NCBI GenBank assembly: GCA_949298075.1 | Contig: CASFVA010000025.1 | Span: 26,063-90,062 of the forward strand | Source: an uncultured Lentisphaeria bacterium | GTDB taxonomy: Bacteria > Verrucomicrobiota > Lentisphaeria > Victivallales > Victivallaceae | DNA: 64,000 nucleotides | Reading direction: 5' to 3' | In this document: piece by piece, positions 35,355-44,633 of the stretch | How positions within the stretch are numbered: position 1 is the first letter of the stretch | How the letters are laid out: every line of letters starts with the position of its first letter | Translations under genes and position numbers: made by a program | The notes under the pieces: model-generated | Databases searched by the model: none | What the model was told of the DNA's origin: nothing | Seen by the model: the letters and a program-made list of their open reading frames with translations, nothing else

Positions 35355-36170
35355 ATGGATTTTTTTCTGGTGCGTCGGAGGGGGTTTCCGGCGATTCCGA
35401 CGGTTCCGCTGCCGTTTTATCCGCGTTCAGCCGGACGCACCCGCCTGGCGCCCGGGGGCGAGGAGCGTGCCGACGGGGTGGTCAAGCCTTTTGTCGAACT
35501 TGCCTGGATCGAGTCCGGCGGGGGCCGGATGCTGGTGGAGGAACAGGAGCGCAGGATTTCCGCCGGCGATGTTGTGATTTTTTATCCCCGGGCGCCCCGG
35601 CTGAACATTGCCGGCAAAGCCGGACTCGTGGTGCGCTGGCTGGCGTTTGACGGCGATAATGCGGAATCCTGGATGCGGTCTTACGGTTATGGTTCCCTGT
35701 TGCCGGGCGTCGGTACGCCACCGGAGTCTGCTTTCAAGCGGTATGAACGGGCGTTGGTTTCCGGTACTTCCCGTGAATTGCGCCGGGCGGTGACGACGGC
35801 AACGGAGGTGGTGGAGCAGGCTGGCGCCGGCGTGGCCGGCGAGGTTGCGGATTCGAATCTGGTCACAGAATATATCACTGCGGTCGAGCGCCTGTTTTCC
35901 GACCCCGGAGCTGATGTCAACACCATTTGCGCCGAGTTGAAAATCCATCGTGCAACTCTCAGCAGGGCATTTCGGAACGCGGGCAGGGGGACGCCCGGCG
36001 CTTATCTGCGCGAAATTCGCCTGGAACATGCTTTGGAGTTTCTGGCTGCCGGATGTCCGGTCGCCGAAGTGGCGCATCGCTGCGGCTTCTGGAATGCCTC
36101 CTATTTTTCCCAGGCCGTTAAACGGATTACCGGTTTGCCGCCAGGAAAACTCCGGTCGCTGCAACAGTGA
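35355..36170 (+). CDS. AraC-family transcriptional regulator
   Basis: 271-residue regulator. The N-terminal half is a cupin-like sensor (FVELAWIESGGGRMLVEEQE, then ISAGDVVIFYPRAPRLNI). The C-terminal 100 residues hold the two helix-turn-helix motifs: INTICAELKIHRATLSRAFR-type first motif and VAEVAHRCGFWNASYFSQAVKR as second, followed by TGLPPGKLR. The divergent GH35 beta-galactosidase shares its promoter region, so a galactoside-responsive activator is a fair inference. ATG 35355 is chosen for fit to family length. In-frame GTG codons at 35295 and 35331 are possible. None has a strong SD. Confidence 0.88.
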   Translation: MDFFLVRRRGFPAIPTVPLPFYPRSAGRTRLAPGGEERADGVVKPFVELAWIESGGGRMLVEEQERRISAGDVVIFYPRAPRLNIAGKAGLVVRWLAFDGDNAESWMRSYGYGSLLPGVGTPPESAFKRYERALVSGTSRELRRAVTTATEVVEQAGAGVAGEVADSNLVTEYITAVERLFSDPGADVNTICAELKIHRATLSRAFRNAGRGTPGAYLREIRLEHALEFLAAGCPVAEVAHRCGFWNASYFSQAVKRITGLPPGKLRSLQQ

Positions 36171-36204
36171 CCCGGATGGTTCCGACGGCCGGGAAATGCG
36201 CCGG

Positions 36205-37287
36205 TCAACGCAGACTCAGCCAGGCAAGGACGGCCAGCAGACCGACGGCCACTGCTGCAGCCAAAGTGACAATCGCGGCAAAAACCTGTCTGGCACCTTC
36301 CGACATGGGTTCCGGATTGTCACGTTCCGGCTTCAGATGGTTGAGATCAAGTGCCGGTCCGGAGGAGTTGCTGCGTACTCTGAGTTTATCCAGGTAGCGG
36401 CGGGCGAACTCTTTGACTTCAATCCAATCTGCCGGGCGCTCATCCGGATTTTTTGCCAGCAGCCGGTCGACAAAGTCGGAGACCTCCCGGTCAAGGTCGG
36501 GATTCATCTCTATCAGCGGGGTCGGAACTTTTTCGACGTGACTGCGCAGCATGGTGTCAATGTCTCCGTGAAAAGGTGCCGTGCCGCCGGCCAGTTCATA
36601 AAACATCACCCCAAAGCTGTAGAGGTCACTCTTAACGCTGGGGGTGCTGTTGGCTCCGGTGATCACCTCTGGGGCAGCATACATCGGCGTGGCCATGATG
36701 GAACCGCCGCTGCCGGTTCCGCCGATATTGGCCAAGCCCAGGTCGGCCAGTTTGAGCGTGTGGTCGGAGTCTCGGATCAGAAGATTCGCCGGTTTGATGT
36801 CGCCATGAGTCATTTGAAAGTTGGTCCAGGCGTATTGCATGGCATCCGCAAGCTGAATCGAAACCCGGAGCAGAAACTCCAGCGAAATCAACTCCGGCTG
36901 CTCCATTCTGATCTCTTCCAGTGAATGCCCCGGGACATATTCCATCACAAAATACAGCCAGCCTTCGGGGGCGTATCCCACGTCAAGGGCCTGAACGATG
37001 TTGCGATGGTCCAGACGGGCGGCAATCCGGGATTCGCGCATGAAGTTGGCGATATATTCAGGATCATTGGAAAACTCCGGCAGCAGGCGCTTGAAAGCCA
37101 CCTCGCGCTCCATTGATTCCTGACGCGCCAGATATACCATACCGGTGTTGCCCAGGCCGAGTTCGCGCAGCAGATGATACCCGTTGATATTCTGCCCTGA
37201 AAGATCAATAAGTTCTTCGGCCATTTTCTGCGCATGCTCCGGAATTATTTCATGCTGATTCTGAACATCGACAATATAATCTGTCAT
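36205..37287 (-). CDS. Membrane-anchored Hanks-type Ser/Thr protein kinase
   Basis: Kinase of about 360 residues. The glycine-rich loop is ELGLGNTGMVYLAR, the ATP-binding Lys is in VAFKRLL, the catalytic loop is HGDIKPANLL and the metal-binding loop is LADLGLAN. The activation segment ends in MYAAPEV. HGD replaces HRD, making it a non-RD kinase, and DLG replaces DFG. One membrane helix lies at the extreme C-terminus (AAIVTLAAAVAVGLLAVLAWL) with almost nothing outside, so there is no extracellular sensor. I start at ATG 37287; a TTG at 37314 is also in frame. It is divergent from murD; targets are unknown. Confidence 0.88.
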   Translation of the reverse strand: MTDYIVDVQNQHEIIPEHAQKMAEELIDLSGQNINGYHLLRELGLGNTGMVYLARQESMEREVAFKRLLPEFSNDPEYIANFMRESRIAARLDHRNIVQALDVGYAPEGWLYFVMEYVPGHSLEEIRMEQPELISLEFLLRVSIQLADAMQYAWTNFQMTHGDIKPANLLIRDSDHTLKLADLGLANIGGTGSGGSIMATPMYAAPEVITGANSTPSVKSDLYSFGVMFYELAGGTAPFHGDIDTMLRSHVEKVPTPLIEMNPDLDREVSDFVDRLLAKNPDERPADWIEVKEFARRYLDKLRVRSNSSGPALDLNHLKPERDNPEPMSEGARQVFAAIVTLAAAVAVGLLAVLAWLSLR

Positions 37288-37342
37288 GAGGGGGATTTCA
37301 AGCCGGTTCGGCAAATAAGGCGGGCGTCTCCTGGGAATCAGG

Positions 37343-37370
37343 TTGTATTCGGCGTCAGGACAAGTATATT
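37343..37370 (+). promoter_or_regulatory. Sigma70-like promoter of murD
   Basis: TTGTAT (37343-37348), 16-bp spacer, TATATT (37365-37370). The leader to ATG 37484 is about 107 nt. Confidence 0.6.
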
Positions 37371-37483
37371 ATCTGAATGCCGTGCCGCATTGATGTCTTT
37401 GCGACGGCAACGGAATGAGGTTCATGGTGATCCGGCGGTGCCGGAGCCGAAACCGGGGGTGGAACCGCAGGGAGCTGGATTTG

Positions 37484-38716
37484 ATGAAACTGGTTGTGTT
37501 GGGTGGGGGAATTTCCGGACGTGCGGCCGTGCGTCTTGCCGAGATCCGGGGCGATTTTGCGACAATTGTCAATGACTCTGAGACGCTGGAATTGCCTGAA
37601 GCCGATCAGTATATCGTCAGCCCTGGCGTCCATCCGCTGCGGTCAGGATTGTATAGTCAGGCCGTGGAACGGGGCAGACCCATGCTCAGCGAGCTGGAGT
37701 TCGGTTTCGAAAATCTCGGCGGAATACCGGTTTTGGCGGTGACCGGCACTAACGGCAAAACCACCACCACCGAGTTGACGACCCATTTGCTCAGACGGGC
37801 CGGGCTCCGTACGGCCTTTGCCGGAAACATTGGTGTGCCGCTGTCAGAAATTGCGGCGGCGGAAGCGTTGAAGTCCCCGTCGGAGCGGCTTGAGGCGGTT
37901 GTGGTGGAAGTCAGCAGTTTTCAGCTGGAATTGTGTCGCGATTTTGCTCCGCTGGCCGCAGTGTTGCTCAACCTGGAATCGGATCATGTTGATCGTTATC
38001 GCGGCGGATTTGCCGAGTATTGCGCGGTTAAACGCAGTATTTTTAATCGGGTTGTCTCCGGCAACCGGATTTGGGGACTGAGTTTTTCGGATGCCGGACG
38101 GCGGGTGGTGGCCGTCGGTCGCCAGTTGGTTCTTGACGGCAGAGCAGTCATCGATTTGGATTCAACCCGTTTAGCCGCACCGCATAATGTGGAAAATCTG
38201 GCGGCGGCGGTGGAATTGGCGCTGCGGATTGTTCCGGCGGATTGGTTTTATTCTGAAAAGTTCAGGGCGGCGGCGCGGGATTTTTCCCCAGGCGCCCACC
38301 GTTGTGAAGTTGTCGGAAGTCGATCTGGAGTGGTTTACGTGAATGATTCCAAGGCGACCAATCCGGCGGCGGTGCTGGCGGCGGTACGAACATTTTCAAC
38401 CCCCGTGGTGCTGCTTCTGGGCGGATTGGACAAGGGAATGGATTTTTCTCCCCTTAAAAGCATTGTTCCTCAGCTGAAAGCCGCGGTCTGTTACGGCCAG
38501 TGCCGGGACAAAATCGCCGGAGTGCTTGCCGCCGCCGGCATGACTCCGGTGAATTGCGGGATGGATTTCTCCGCTGCCTTTGAAGCGGCCCGCCGGCTGG
38601 CGGGGCCGGGAGATACCGTGCTGCTGTCTCCGGCATGTGCGAGTTTTGATTTGTTTACCGGTTACGAGGCGCGCGGCAACCGGTTCCGGGAACTGGTTGC
38701 CGCTCTGCCGGAGTGA
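37484..38716 (+). CDS. murD: UDP-N-acetylmuramoylalanine-D-glutamate ligase MurD
   Basis: Cytoplasmic peptidoglycan-precursor ligase, 410 residues, slightly short for the family. The N-terminus is MKLVVLGGGISGRAAVRLAE. SPGVHP comes next, then the ATP-binding AVTGTNGKTTTTELTTH and the catalytic region VVVEVSSFQLE and LNLESDHVDRY. VNDSKATNPAAV and LLLGGLDKGMDF complete the Mur-ligase motifs. ATG 37484 has GGGAG about 10 bp before it; the longer frame from 37415 adds residues unlike MurD. It is not inside a dcw cluster here; the neighbours are a kinase and a symporter. Its presence indicates a peptidoglycan-making cell. Confidence 0.94.
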   Translation: MKLVVLGGGISGRAAVRLAEIRGDFATIVNDSETLELPEADQYIVSPGVHPLRSGLYSQAVERGRPMLSELEFGFENLGGIPVLAVTGTNGKTTTTELTTHLLRRAGLRTAFAGNIGVPLSEIAAAEALKSPSERLEAVVVEVSSFQLELCRDFAPLAAVLLNLESDHVDRYRGGFAEYCAVKRSIFNRVVSGNRIWGLSFSDAGRRVVAVGRQLVLDGRAVIDLDSTRLAAPHNVENLAAAVELALRIVPADWFYSEKFRAAARDFSPGAHRCEVVGSRSGVVYVNDSKATNPAAVLAAVRTFSTPVVLLLGGLDKGMDFSPLKSIVPQLKAAVCYGQCRDKIAGVLAAAGMTPVNCGMDFSAAFEAARRLAGPGDTVLLSPACASFDLFTGYEARGNRFRELVAALPE

Positions 38717-38749
38717 GCGGTGGCGCTCCGTCCGGTTCCGCCGGAAGGA

Positions 38750-41056
38750 TCAGCGGGATTTTTCCAGTTTCTCAAATGCCGCCTTGTCCGAGAGTGAAAC
38801 GTTGCCGTCCACCCGTCCATCGTCGAGCGGATCGTCCATGCGCTTGCTGAGATCCCGGAACATGCGCTTCAGGTCAATGATGCCGCCGATGAAGAACCAG
38901 ACGGTTGTAACCACGCCAACTGCCGCCGGCACCAGAATGCTTTTGATCAGAGTATACCAGCCCCACCATTCCGGAGGCCATGGTGCGACACTGTTCCAGA
39001 TCACGATGCCGATAAATCCCAGAATGACACCGTAAACAATGGAGTAAAAGAACACTGACCAGGCGATGATCCGGTCACTGCGGGTGTATTCCGGAGTAAT
39101 TCCTATGAGCTTGTTATAGACATTGCGCCAGGTCCATGGCGAGGAGATGGGTTTGTCTCCTTCGGTGGCGTATTGACCGCGATGAAGCATTTGTTCGAGG
39201 TTGAATGGTTTCCGGTAGGTGAGCAGCGACACCAGAACATAGGTGAACACGCTGAAAACCATGGACATGAAGTAAAACTCCTGAGAGTTGATCGGGCACT
39301 TGACCGGATTCATTACCCATACCACGTAAGGCGAGAAAGGCGAGGTGACCACTTCCAGAAAACGGGCCACTCCGTCATGCCACCCCATTTCCACCAGCCA
39401 TGGATACACATGATCAGGCCAGTTGCGCTGAAGCAGCACCCCGCCGATGGAAATGGCCGATCCGGTGATCAGCGCGGCGAAAGCTCCCGAGGTGGTTCCG
39501 AAACGGGTGTAGAGTCCTCCCACCAGCACTGAACCGGCTCCACCCAGCCAGATGGCCGACATGATGACGGTGAAAAGCTGAATGTAATCCAGCTGGGAAA
39601 GGTAAAAGGACCCGACGAAAAACAGTGCTCCGACCAACAGGGTGACAAATCGCACCAGCCAGAGGTGAGCCAGCGGCGACAGCGGCTTGCTGATAAAAGG
39701 CAGGATAATGTCCTGGGTGATGATGATGGCGCTGCTGAAAATCCGGGTGTCGTCAGTTGAGACCATCAGCATGACCATCAGAAGGCAGAAGAGGCCGAGC
39801 AGGGCCGGCGGCAGAATGTTGCGCATTGAAACCGGCAGCATCATCTGATGATACAATGAACGGAACTCAAGCAGTTTTGCGTAACCGTCGGAGCGGTCGT
39901 AAGCGGTTTTTCCCTGGACCATCTCTCCGGCAACGGTGTTGAAATAAGGTGTGTCCAGGTTGGACGCCAGCGACAGCGGAGAATCAATTCCGATTTCATG
40001 CCGCTGTGCTGGAATTTGCTGCACCGCATGAATTACCCTGGCGCGGATTTCGGGATGGTCGATGATTTCATCGGCGACCCGGCTACTCAGTTCATCCCTG
40101 ATTTTTTTGGCGTCGTCGGCAAAATTCTTGTGCGTCATCGTGACGAACATGGCAGCTCCGATCATCAGGCACATGACATAGGCAAAACCCGCCCGCCAGG
40201 AGCCGAGGATGCTGGCCATCTTCTGTTCATGCGCCGACCGGGCCGTACCGCCGCTGGCCGCCCCCAACCAGCTGGCGGTGTTGAGAATTTTGGCGCAGAT
40301 TGCAACCACCAGGGCAAAAATATTAAAATCGCGCAATGCGGCAATATCGTATGGATTGAGCAGACTTTCCCCCGGCACTCGGTCGAGCAGGGCGGGGCAC
40401 ATTTCGTCGAACCAGGAAAAGTGGGAGAGCATGAATACCGTGAAAATCACAAAAATCGGATAACTTATCAATCCCTGAATGGTATCGGTCACGATCAGGG
40501 AAATCTGGCCGCCGGTCCACAGCACAATGAGCGCCAGCAGGACGACTACCAGCAAAATTATCACAAAAGTCTGGCACTTGAAGCCGAACAGACTTATAGT
40601 ATGCGGAATTCCCAGCAGGTAGATGAAAAAGCGCGCCGCCACCGCCGGGCCGATGGTGTTGGTCATCATTTCCCCCATCGAGCGGATGATCGAGGCAAAT
40701 ACCCTGAATGCGCGGTTGTAGCGCATTTCCAAGAACTGGCCCATGGAAAGGGCCTTGGTTTCACGGAATCGGTAAACGCAGAATCCGGTCAGGCTGATAA
40801 TAATGCTCAGCGGTACGAGAATGTTGTTCCAAAATACAATGCCGTAACCGCTCTGATATTTAACTTCCGCCATGGCCACCAGGGTGACGACTCCGAGTGC
40901 GGACTCCACCCCGCCTACAGAAATCACGTAGCGTCCGGCTACGCGTCCGGCCACCAGGAAATCCGCCACCCCCCGAATGTATCTGCGGCAGTAAAACGCC
41001 ATCCACAGAACGAATGAGAACGGAATAATTACAATGCACCAGCTCCACCAGGTCAT
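38750..41056 (-). CDS. Large sodium:solute symporter (SSS family)
   Basis: Inner-membrane symporter of 768 residues, much longer than usual (about 500-550). The first helices are MTWWSWCIVIIPFSFVLW and the SSS-type VADFLVAGRVAGRYVISVGG. Two additions stand out. One is a hydrophilic insert of about 110 residues (roughly 290-400, FADDAKKIRDELSSRVADEI onward) between helices. The other is a C-terminal extension with two more helices and a charged tail (ITPEYTRSDRIIAW, SKRMDDPLDDGRVDG). The substrate is unknown. ATG 41056 has GGGG at good spacing; the frame continues upstream to 41092 without an SD. A strong promoter and a long hairpin-rich leader precede it. Confidence 0.85.
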   Translation of the reverse strand: MTWWSWCIVIIPFSFVLWMAFYCRRYIRGVADFLVAGRVAGRYVISVGGVESALGVVTLVAMAEVKYQSGYGIVFWNNILVPLSIIISLTGFCVYRFRETKALSMGQFLEMRYNRAFRVFASIIRSMGEMMTNTIGPAVAARFFIYLLGIPHTISLFGFKCQTFVIILLVVVLLALIVLWTGGQISLIVTDTIQGLISYPIFVIFTVFMLSHFSWFDEMCPALLDRVPGESLLNPYDIAALRDFNIFALVVAICAKILNTASWLGAASGGTARSAHEQKMASILGSWRAGFAYVMCLMIGAAMFVTMTHKNFADDAKKIRDELSSRVADEIIDHPEIRARVIHAVQQIPAQRHEIGIDSPLSLASNLDTPYFNTVAGEMVQGKTAYDRSDGYAKLLEFRSLYHQMMLPVSMRNILPPALLGLFCLLMVMLMVSTDDTRIFSSAIIITQDIILPFISKPLSPLAHLWLVRFVTLLVGALFFVGSFYLSQLDYIQLFTVIMSAIWLGGAGSVLVGGLYTRFGTTSGAFAALITGSAISIGGVLLQRNWPDHVYPWLVEMGWHDGVARFLEVVTSPFSPYVVWVMNPVKCPINSQEFYFMSMVFSVFTYVLVSLLTYRKPFNLEQMLHRGQYATEGDKPISSPWTWRNVYNKLIGITPEYTRSDRIIAWSVFFYSIVYGVILGFIGIVIWNSVAPWPPEWWGWYTLIKSILVPAAVGVVTTVWFFIGGIIDLKRMFRDLSKRMDDPLDDGRVDGNVSLSDKAAFEKLEKSR

Positions 41057-41430
41057 TTGCCCCCCTTTTTTTGTTTGGCGTAACGCTTGCAAAAATCCTG
41101 GAGGATGAACCGTTCATGAAGGGGGAGCTGCAATAATGGCCACCGACGGCGACCCACCTTGCAGGATCCCGAACCATAAAATGCGGCAACTCCGGTAGAA
41201 AAACTGGTTCTGCCGGCGGGTCGAAAGAATCCAACTGACCGGGAAGCCGGCTGGAACGCTCAGCCCGACCGGATCCGGTTCTTTCAACCGCTTGTCATCC
41301 TCACCAAGTTCGGATTCAGCAAAGCTGCTTCGCCCGAAAGCGCCTTGACATGAGTCCGCGTCAATTCTCCGAATTGGCGCCTGAAGCCGGGGTGCGGAGT
41401 GGAAACATCCTTCACCCGAAGCATTCAAAT
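41057..41430 (-). ncRNA. Structured leader or independent RNA upstream of the SSS symporter
   Basis: From the promoter at 41438-41465 about 374 nt are transcribed before the ATG. On the RNA (minus) strand I find these stems. TTCGGA/TCCGAA (41368-41373 with 41309-41314) encloses three hairpins: TTGAC/GTCAA (41345-41364), GCTT/AAGC (41327-41341) and CAGC-TTT-GCTG (41317-41327). Further on are CGGTT-GAAAG-AACCG (41276-41290), GGCTG/CAGCC (41249-41265) and GGATCC/GGATTC (41271-41276 with 41227-41232). It fits no riboswitch family I know by sight. An open frame of 104 codons crosses it but I doubt it is coding. Promoter plus structure suggests a cis-regulatory or free RNA. Confidence 0.45.
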
Positions 41431-41437
41431 TGAGTTT

Positions 41438-41465
41438 AATATATCCCGGTTAAACCAAATGTCAA
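41438..41465 (-). promoter_or_regulatory. Strong sigma70-like promoter
   Basis: Minus strand TTGACA (41460-41465), 16-bp spacer, TATATT (41438-41443). The -35 is perfect. It drives the structured leader and the SSS symporter gene. Confidence 0.72.
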
Positions 41466-41493
41466 CATCCGGATGGCTGAAATAAAAACAAAA

Positions 41494-42417
41494 TCATCTG
41501 GATTTGCCGCATTCCCGCAGGAAGCGTCGGCGGGCGGTCGCGGTTTCAGGATGACTTCCGCCCCACAGCAGACGGGCAAGTTCTACTGTTTGTCCGGGGG
41601 AGGGATTCCGGGCGGTCAAAGCGGTGAAAAAGCGCCGGCGTCCGGTTTCCGGATCAGGAACTGTGCTGTCGTAAAAACGGCGCAGCAGCCAGGGATCGCG
41701 CATCCAGCCGCGTGCGGCCATGACTCCGGTCGCTCCTACCGCGGCAGCCAGCTGACGCCCTTCAACGACACTGGCAATATCACCGTTGACAATCAGAGGA
41801 ACCGGCGCCAGCAGAGCGGCTGCCCGGCGGAACCGTTCTTCCCGACCGGAAACGGGCTGATAGAGTTCAGATACGGTACGATAATGCAGAAAACATCTGG
41901 AAATCGTTCCAGACGCGGCCAGGGCCGGCAGCAGGCAGTCAATTTCCGACCATGTTGCGAATCCGGCTCGGAGCTTGACGCTCAGATCGGCGGACCCGAT
42001 TGCGTTTTTCACCTTGTCCACCAGGGCCAACATGCAATCCGGTGCCCGCAGGGCTCCGCCTCCGGCTCCGCCGGCGGTTACCCGCCGGCTTGGACAGCCG
42101 AAATTCAAGTTGATGCCGGCCGCTCCGATGGCGAGAAATTCCCGGGCCACCGCCCCGATCAACTCGGCATCGGTTCCCATCAGCTGAACATAGACCGGCA
42201 CCCCCCCCGCCGCGAACGGTGCGAAGAATTCCTGCAGTCGGCGCCGGGCCGGACGGCCGCCGCCCACCCGGTAGAACGGGGTCATCCAGCGCTCGACCAG
42301 GCGCAGCGAGTTGGCCGCCTGAACAAAATACTCCTGCGACACTCCCTCCATCGGGCCGGGCCAGATCTCAAGAGGACGATCCGGAAGTGTCTTGGCTAAT
42401 GCGGTAACCGGTTTCAT
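41494..42417 (-). CDS. tRNA-dihydrouridine synthase
   Basis: FMN-dependent reductase of uridines in tRNA, 307 residues. The TIM-barrel motifs are visible: WPGPMEGVSQEYFV at the start, VPVYVQLMGTD, INLNFGCPSRRVT, SVKLRAGF and IVNGDIAS. GVMAARGWMRDPWL closes the barrel. The active-site Cys expected in the NxGCPxxxV region is at one position earlier in family alignments; here the loop ends ...GGALRAPD, where Dus enzymes usually have CxG or SGxAL, so the catalytic Cys is not obvious. The Dus subgroup (A, B or C) cannot be fixed. It is transcribed alone. Confidence 0.85.
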   Translation of the reverse strand: MKPVTALAKTLPDRPLEIWPGPMEGVSQEYFVQAANSLRLVERWMTPFYRVGGGRPARRRLQEFFAPFAAGGVPVYVQLMGTDAELIGAVAREFLAIGAAGINLNFGCPSRRVTAGGAGGGALRAPDCMLALVDKVKNAIGSADLSVKLRAGFATWSEIDCLLPALAASGTISRCFLHYRTVSELYQPVSGREERFRRAAALLAPVPLIVNGDIASVVEGRQLAAAVGATGVMAARGWMRDPWLLRRFYDSTVPDPETGRRRFFTALTARNPSPGQTVELARLLWGGSHPETATARRRFLRECGKSR

Positions 42418-42567
42418 GACATGCAGATTGATTCGGTTGTGGTTTACGCCGTTTTACTAATCTGTTTTCTCCGCTCCCGGCGCCGGACGGAAATATACAA
42501 TAACCCCGTCGCTGCCGCTTTGCAAGACAGGTTCCGGGGTTAATCCGGGGTTGGTGGTGTTTTTAAC

Positions 42568-42596
42568 TTGCTAAATCCGGTTTTGTGCGCTATTTT
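42568..42596 (+). promoter_or_regulatory. Sigma70-like promoter of pfp-gatCA-ruvC
   Basis: TTGCTA (42568-42573), 17-bp spacer, TATTTT (42591-42596), about 50 nt before the pfp ATG. Confidence 0.6.
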
Positions 42597-42653
42597 AATA
42601 AAATGAACAACCGTATTTAAAATCCAGAGTCAAATGTTACCACGAGGTGAATC

Positions 42654-44318
42654 ATGAGCCGAATTTCTCCACTTCAGAAAGCCCGCGCTGCCTACCAGCC
42701 CAAACTGCCTGCTGCTCTCGCCGCCGGCGCCCGGGTCAAGGTGTTGGAAGGTGAACCGACTGCGGCGGTGGCCGATGTCGAGGCAATTCGCAATTTGTTC
42801 AAAACAACCTTTGGCAGCCCGGTGCTTACTTTTGAGGCGGCGAGCTGCGGGTGCGGGGAACTGCCGGCCATCAATGCCGGAGTGATTCTTTCCGGAGGGC
42901 AGGCTCCCGGCGGACACAATGTGATCGCCGGTGTTTTTGATGGACTCAAGTCTCTTAATCCGGCCAATCGCCTCTTCGGTTTTCTCAAAGGCCCCGATGG
43001 TCTGGTCAAAGGAGAGGCCGTGGAGCTGACCGCCGATATCGTTGATGCATATCGCAACACCGGCGGATTTGATATGATCGGCTCCGGTCGGACCAAACTT
43101 GAAACCCCTGAACAATTCGAGTGCGCCCGGGCCAACTGCGCCAAGCTGGGAATTACAGCTCTGGTCATCATCGGCGGCGATGATTCCAACACCAATGCCT
43201 GTGTGCTGGCGGAGTATTTCAAAAGCAATCAGGCCGGAATTCAGGTGATCGGCTGTCCGAAAACCATTGACGGCGACCTCAAAAACGAATGGATTGAAGC
43301 CAGTTTCGGGTTTGACACCGCCTGCCGGGTTTACAGTGAATTGATCGGCAATCTCTGCCGCGATGCCAACTCGGCCAAAAAGTATTGGCACTTTGTGAAG
43401 CTCATGGGGCGTTCCGCCTCTCACATCGCTTTGGAGTGTGCACTTCAGACCCAGCCCAACTATGCGGTCATTTCTGAAGAGGTCGCGGCCAGGAAGATGA
43501 CGCTCGGCGCCATCGTCGATGAAATTGCACAGGTTGTGGCCGCCCGGGCTGCCGCCGGCAAAAATTTCGGAATTGTGCTGATTCCAGAAGGTCTGATTGA
43601 GTTTATTCCTGAAATCAAGGTTCTGATTGCTGAACTTAACGAACTGCTGGCAGTCAACGCCGCGCAAATCGAGGCTTTGGATGTTGAGGGTAAAACGGCA
43701 TTTGCGGCAGCCAACCTGAGTTCTGCGAGTGCAGCGGTGTTCAGTTCACTGCCGGTTGGCATTCAGAATCAGCTGTGCCGTGACCGCGATCCCCATGGCA
43801 ACGTTCAGGTCTCCCTGATCGAAACCGAGAAAATGCTTGCTGCCATGGTGGGAGAACGGCTCGCCGCCTGGAAGGCCGCCGGCCGTTACAAGGGCAAGTT
43901 TGCCACTCAGACTCACTTCTTCGGTTATGAGGGGCGATGCGCTGCTCCCTCCAATTACGATGCTGACTATTGCTACAGCCTCGGTTATACCGCTGCTGCC
44001 CTGATTGGGGCCGGACGCACCGGTTACATGGCCAGTGTCCGGAATACGATTGAACCGGCCGCACAGTGGATTGCCGGTGGTATTCCGATCACCATGATGA
44101 TGAACATGGAACGTCGTCATGGGGCAGACAAGCCGGTAATTCGTAAAGCTTTGGTTGAACTTGACGGTGCGCCGTTCCGTTTCTTCGACACGCAGCGGGC
44201 CGGCTGGGCGATTGAAACCGATTATGTTTATCCGGGGCCGATCCAATACTTCGGACCGTCTGAAGTATGCGACCTCACTACAATGACGCTTAAGCTGGAA
44301 AAACAGGGCAGACTGTAA
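42654..44318 (+). CDS. pfp: Pyrophosphate-fructose 6-phosphate 1-phosphotransferase
   Basis: Reversible PPi-dependent phosphofructokinase of the long (about 550-residue) type, here 554 residues. Motifs: [27 protein letters not shown] and CPKTIDGDL. The last two carry the Asp and Lys that favour PPi over [23 protein letters not shown] binds fructose 6-phosphate. [13 protein letters not shown] and YFGPSEVCD follow. It saves ATP in glycolysis, common in anaerobes. It opens an operon-like string: gatC starts 5 bp after its stop. With pgi at 56619 it supplies the upper glycolytic steps in this window. Confidence 0.94.
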   Translation: MSRISPLQKARAAYQPKLPAALAAGARVKVLEGEPTAAVADVEAIRNLFKTTFGSPVLTFEAASCGCGELPAINAGVILSGGQAPGGHNVIAGVFDGLKSLNPANRLFGFLKGPDGLVKGEAVELTADIVDAYRNTGGFDMIGSGRTKLETPEQFECARANCAKLGITALVIIGGDDSNTNACVLAEYFKSNQAGIQVIGCPKTIDGDLKNEWIEASFGFDTACRVYSELIGNLCRDANSAKKYWHFVKLMGRSASHIALECALQTQPNYAVISEEVAARKMTLGAIVDEIAQVVAARAAAGKNFGIVLIPEGLIEFIPEIKVLIAELNELLAVNAAQIEALDVEGKTAFAAANLSSASAAVFSSLPVGIQNQLCRDRDPHGNVQVSLIETEKMLAAMVGERLAAWKAAGRYKGKFATQTHFFGYEGRCAAPSNYDADYCYSLGYTAAALIGAGRTGYMASVRNTIEPAAQWIAGGIPITMMMNMERRHGADKPVIRKALVELDGAPFRFFDTQRAGWAIETDYVYPGPIQYFGPSEVCDLTTMTLKLEKQGRL

Positions 44319-44323
44319 GCATC

Positions 44324-44632
44324 ATGGCCGGAAAAACCGAAATCGACATTCGCCATATCGCCGAACTGGCGCGACTGGAACTCTCCGGTGAACAGTTGGA
44401 GCGGCTGCGGCGCGATCTGGAAAAAATTGTCCAGTACATCGCCGAGCTGGGTGAGCTGGACGTGTCAGGAGTGGAACCGACCGCTCACGCCGCCCCCCTT
44501 TTCAACGTCTGGAGAGAGGATCAGGCCGGAGGATCTTTTCCGCGGGAAGCCATGCTTGCCAATGCCCCGGCTCTGGTTGAGGAACATCTGATCCGCGTGC
44601 CACAGGTGTTGCCGGGCGAGGGGAGTAATTGA
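44324..44632 (+). CDS. gatC: Asp/Glu-tRNA amidotransferase subunit C
   Basis: 102-residue small subunit of the GatCAB complex, which converts Glu-tRNA(Gln), and often Asp-tRNA(Asn), to the amide form. The N-terminus EIDIRHIAELARLELSGEQ and the middle YIAELGELDVSGVEPTAHA are the family hallmarks, followed by REDQAG. It wraps around GatA. gatA begins one base after its stop, and pfp ends 5 bp before it. gatB is not in the window. Confidence 0.94.
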   Translation: MAGKTEIDIRHIAELARLELSGEQLERLRRDLEKIVQYIAELGELDVSGVEPTAHAAPLFNVWREDQAGGSFPREAMLANAPALVEEHLIRVPQVLPGEGSN

Positions 44633-44633
44633 A

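Noticed and set aside
41114..41428. 104-codon frame on the minus strand through the structured leader
   Set aside because: TTG start at the expected transcription start without an SD. Hairpins explain the region better. Kept as an alternative in the leader finding.
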